Positions 61,873 to 64,000 of a stretch of 64,000 bases of DNA are shown piece by piece. The DNA is from an uncultured Paludibaculum sp. Lineage in GTDB: Bacteria; Acidobacteriota; Terriglobia; Bryobacterales; Bryobacteraceae. Made by a program: the position numbers and the translations under genes. Location of the stretch: the NCBI RefSeq assembly GCF_963665245.1, contig NZ_OY762267.1, positions 744,001 to 808,000 of the forward strand, given 5' to 3'. Position 1 is the first letter of the stretch, and every line of letters starts with the position of its first letter. Below the pieces are notes generated by a model, which saw only the letters and a program-made list of their open reading frames with translations, was not told where the DNA came from and made no database searches.

Positions 61873-64000
<2,128 letters not shown>

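Overview
The window is chromosomal DNA from a high-GC Gram-negative bacterium, most likely an acidobacterium of the Solibacter/Bryobacter type (inferred). The evidence is four orphan MacB/FtsX-like permeases of the acidobacterial duplicated kind without ATPase partners, many Tat- or Sec-exported catabolic enzymes, a DUF2934 protein, an Flp pilin beside a DUF5658 protein, orphan hpnE, a fused trpEG, and many GTG/TTG starts. I saw no rRNA, tRNA or CRISPR array.

Layout. 1-7.8 kb: convergent secreted peptidases (M28, S9), a fused anthranilate synthase, a 38-residue membrane microprotein coupled to hpnE, and a small secreted protein. 8-12.3 kb: a minus-strand operon with a large secreted glycosidase-like protein, a DUF1080 hydrolase and a cyclase. 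12.3-17.1 kb: a membrane-protein gene with a frameshift at a C8 tract and a hairpin over its start codon, an esterase, DNA alkylation repair, DinB and small proteins. 17.4-26.8 kb: permease, divergent thioredoxin-like/TetR pair, amidohydrolase, and a second permease split by an IS1634-like element with an exact 6-bp target duplication. 26.8-33 kb: an overlapping FecR / OmpA-lipoprotein / CHASE2 hybrid-kinase operon and an ArsR / SRPBCC / hydrolase operon. 33-38.3 kb: two more permeases in tandem. 38.3-50.4 kb: glycosyltransferase, MscS channel, isomerase, lexA, dacB, an MBL-fold RNase-like protein, an amidohydrolase and an oxidoreductase. 50.4-56 kb: DUF5658/Flp pair and a glycan cluster (GT2-methyltransferase fusion, dehydrogenase, isomerase, epimerase). 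56-60.8 kb: sigma factor, membrane anti-sigma factor, unknown protein and a TPR-CHAT lipoprotein. 61-64 kb: a microprotein, a glycine-zipper protein and the start of tex.

How the parts fit. Much of the window is nutrient scavenging (peptidases, esterase, sugar enzymes) and envelope work (permeases, channel, penicillin-binding protein, OmpA lipoprotein). The two most system-like loci are the sigma/anti-sigma/CHAT operon, where a caspase-like lipoprotein could sit on the same side of the membrane as the anti-sigma sensor domain, and the FecR-OmpA-CHASE2 operon, which looks like an envelope-sensing pathway with a structured leader. Functions are assigned by reading motifs by eye; no database search was possible.
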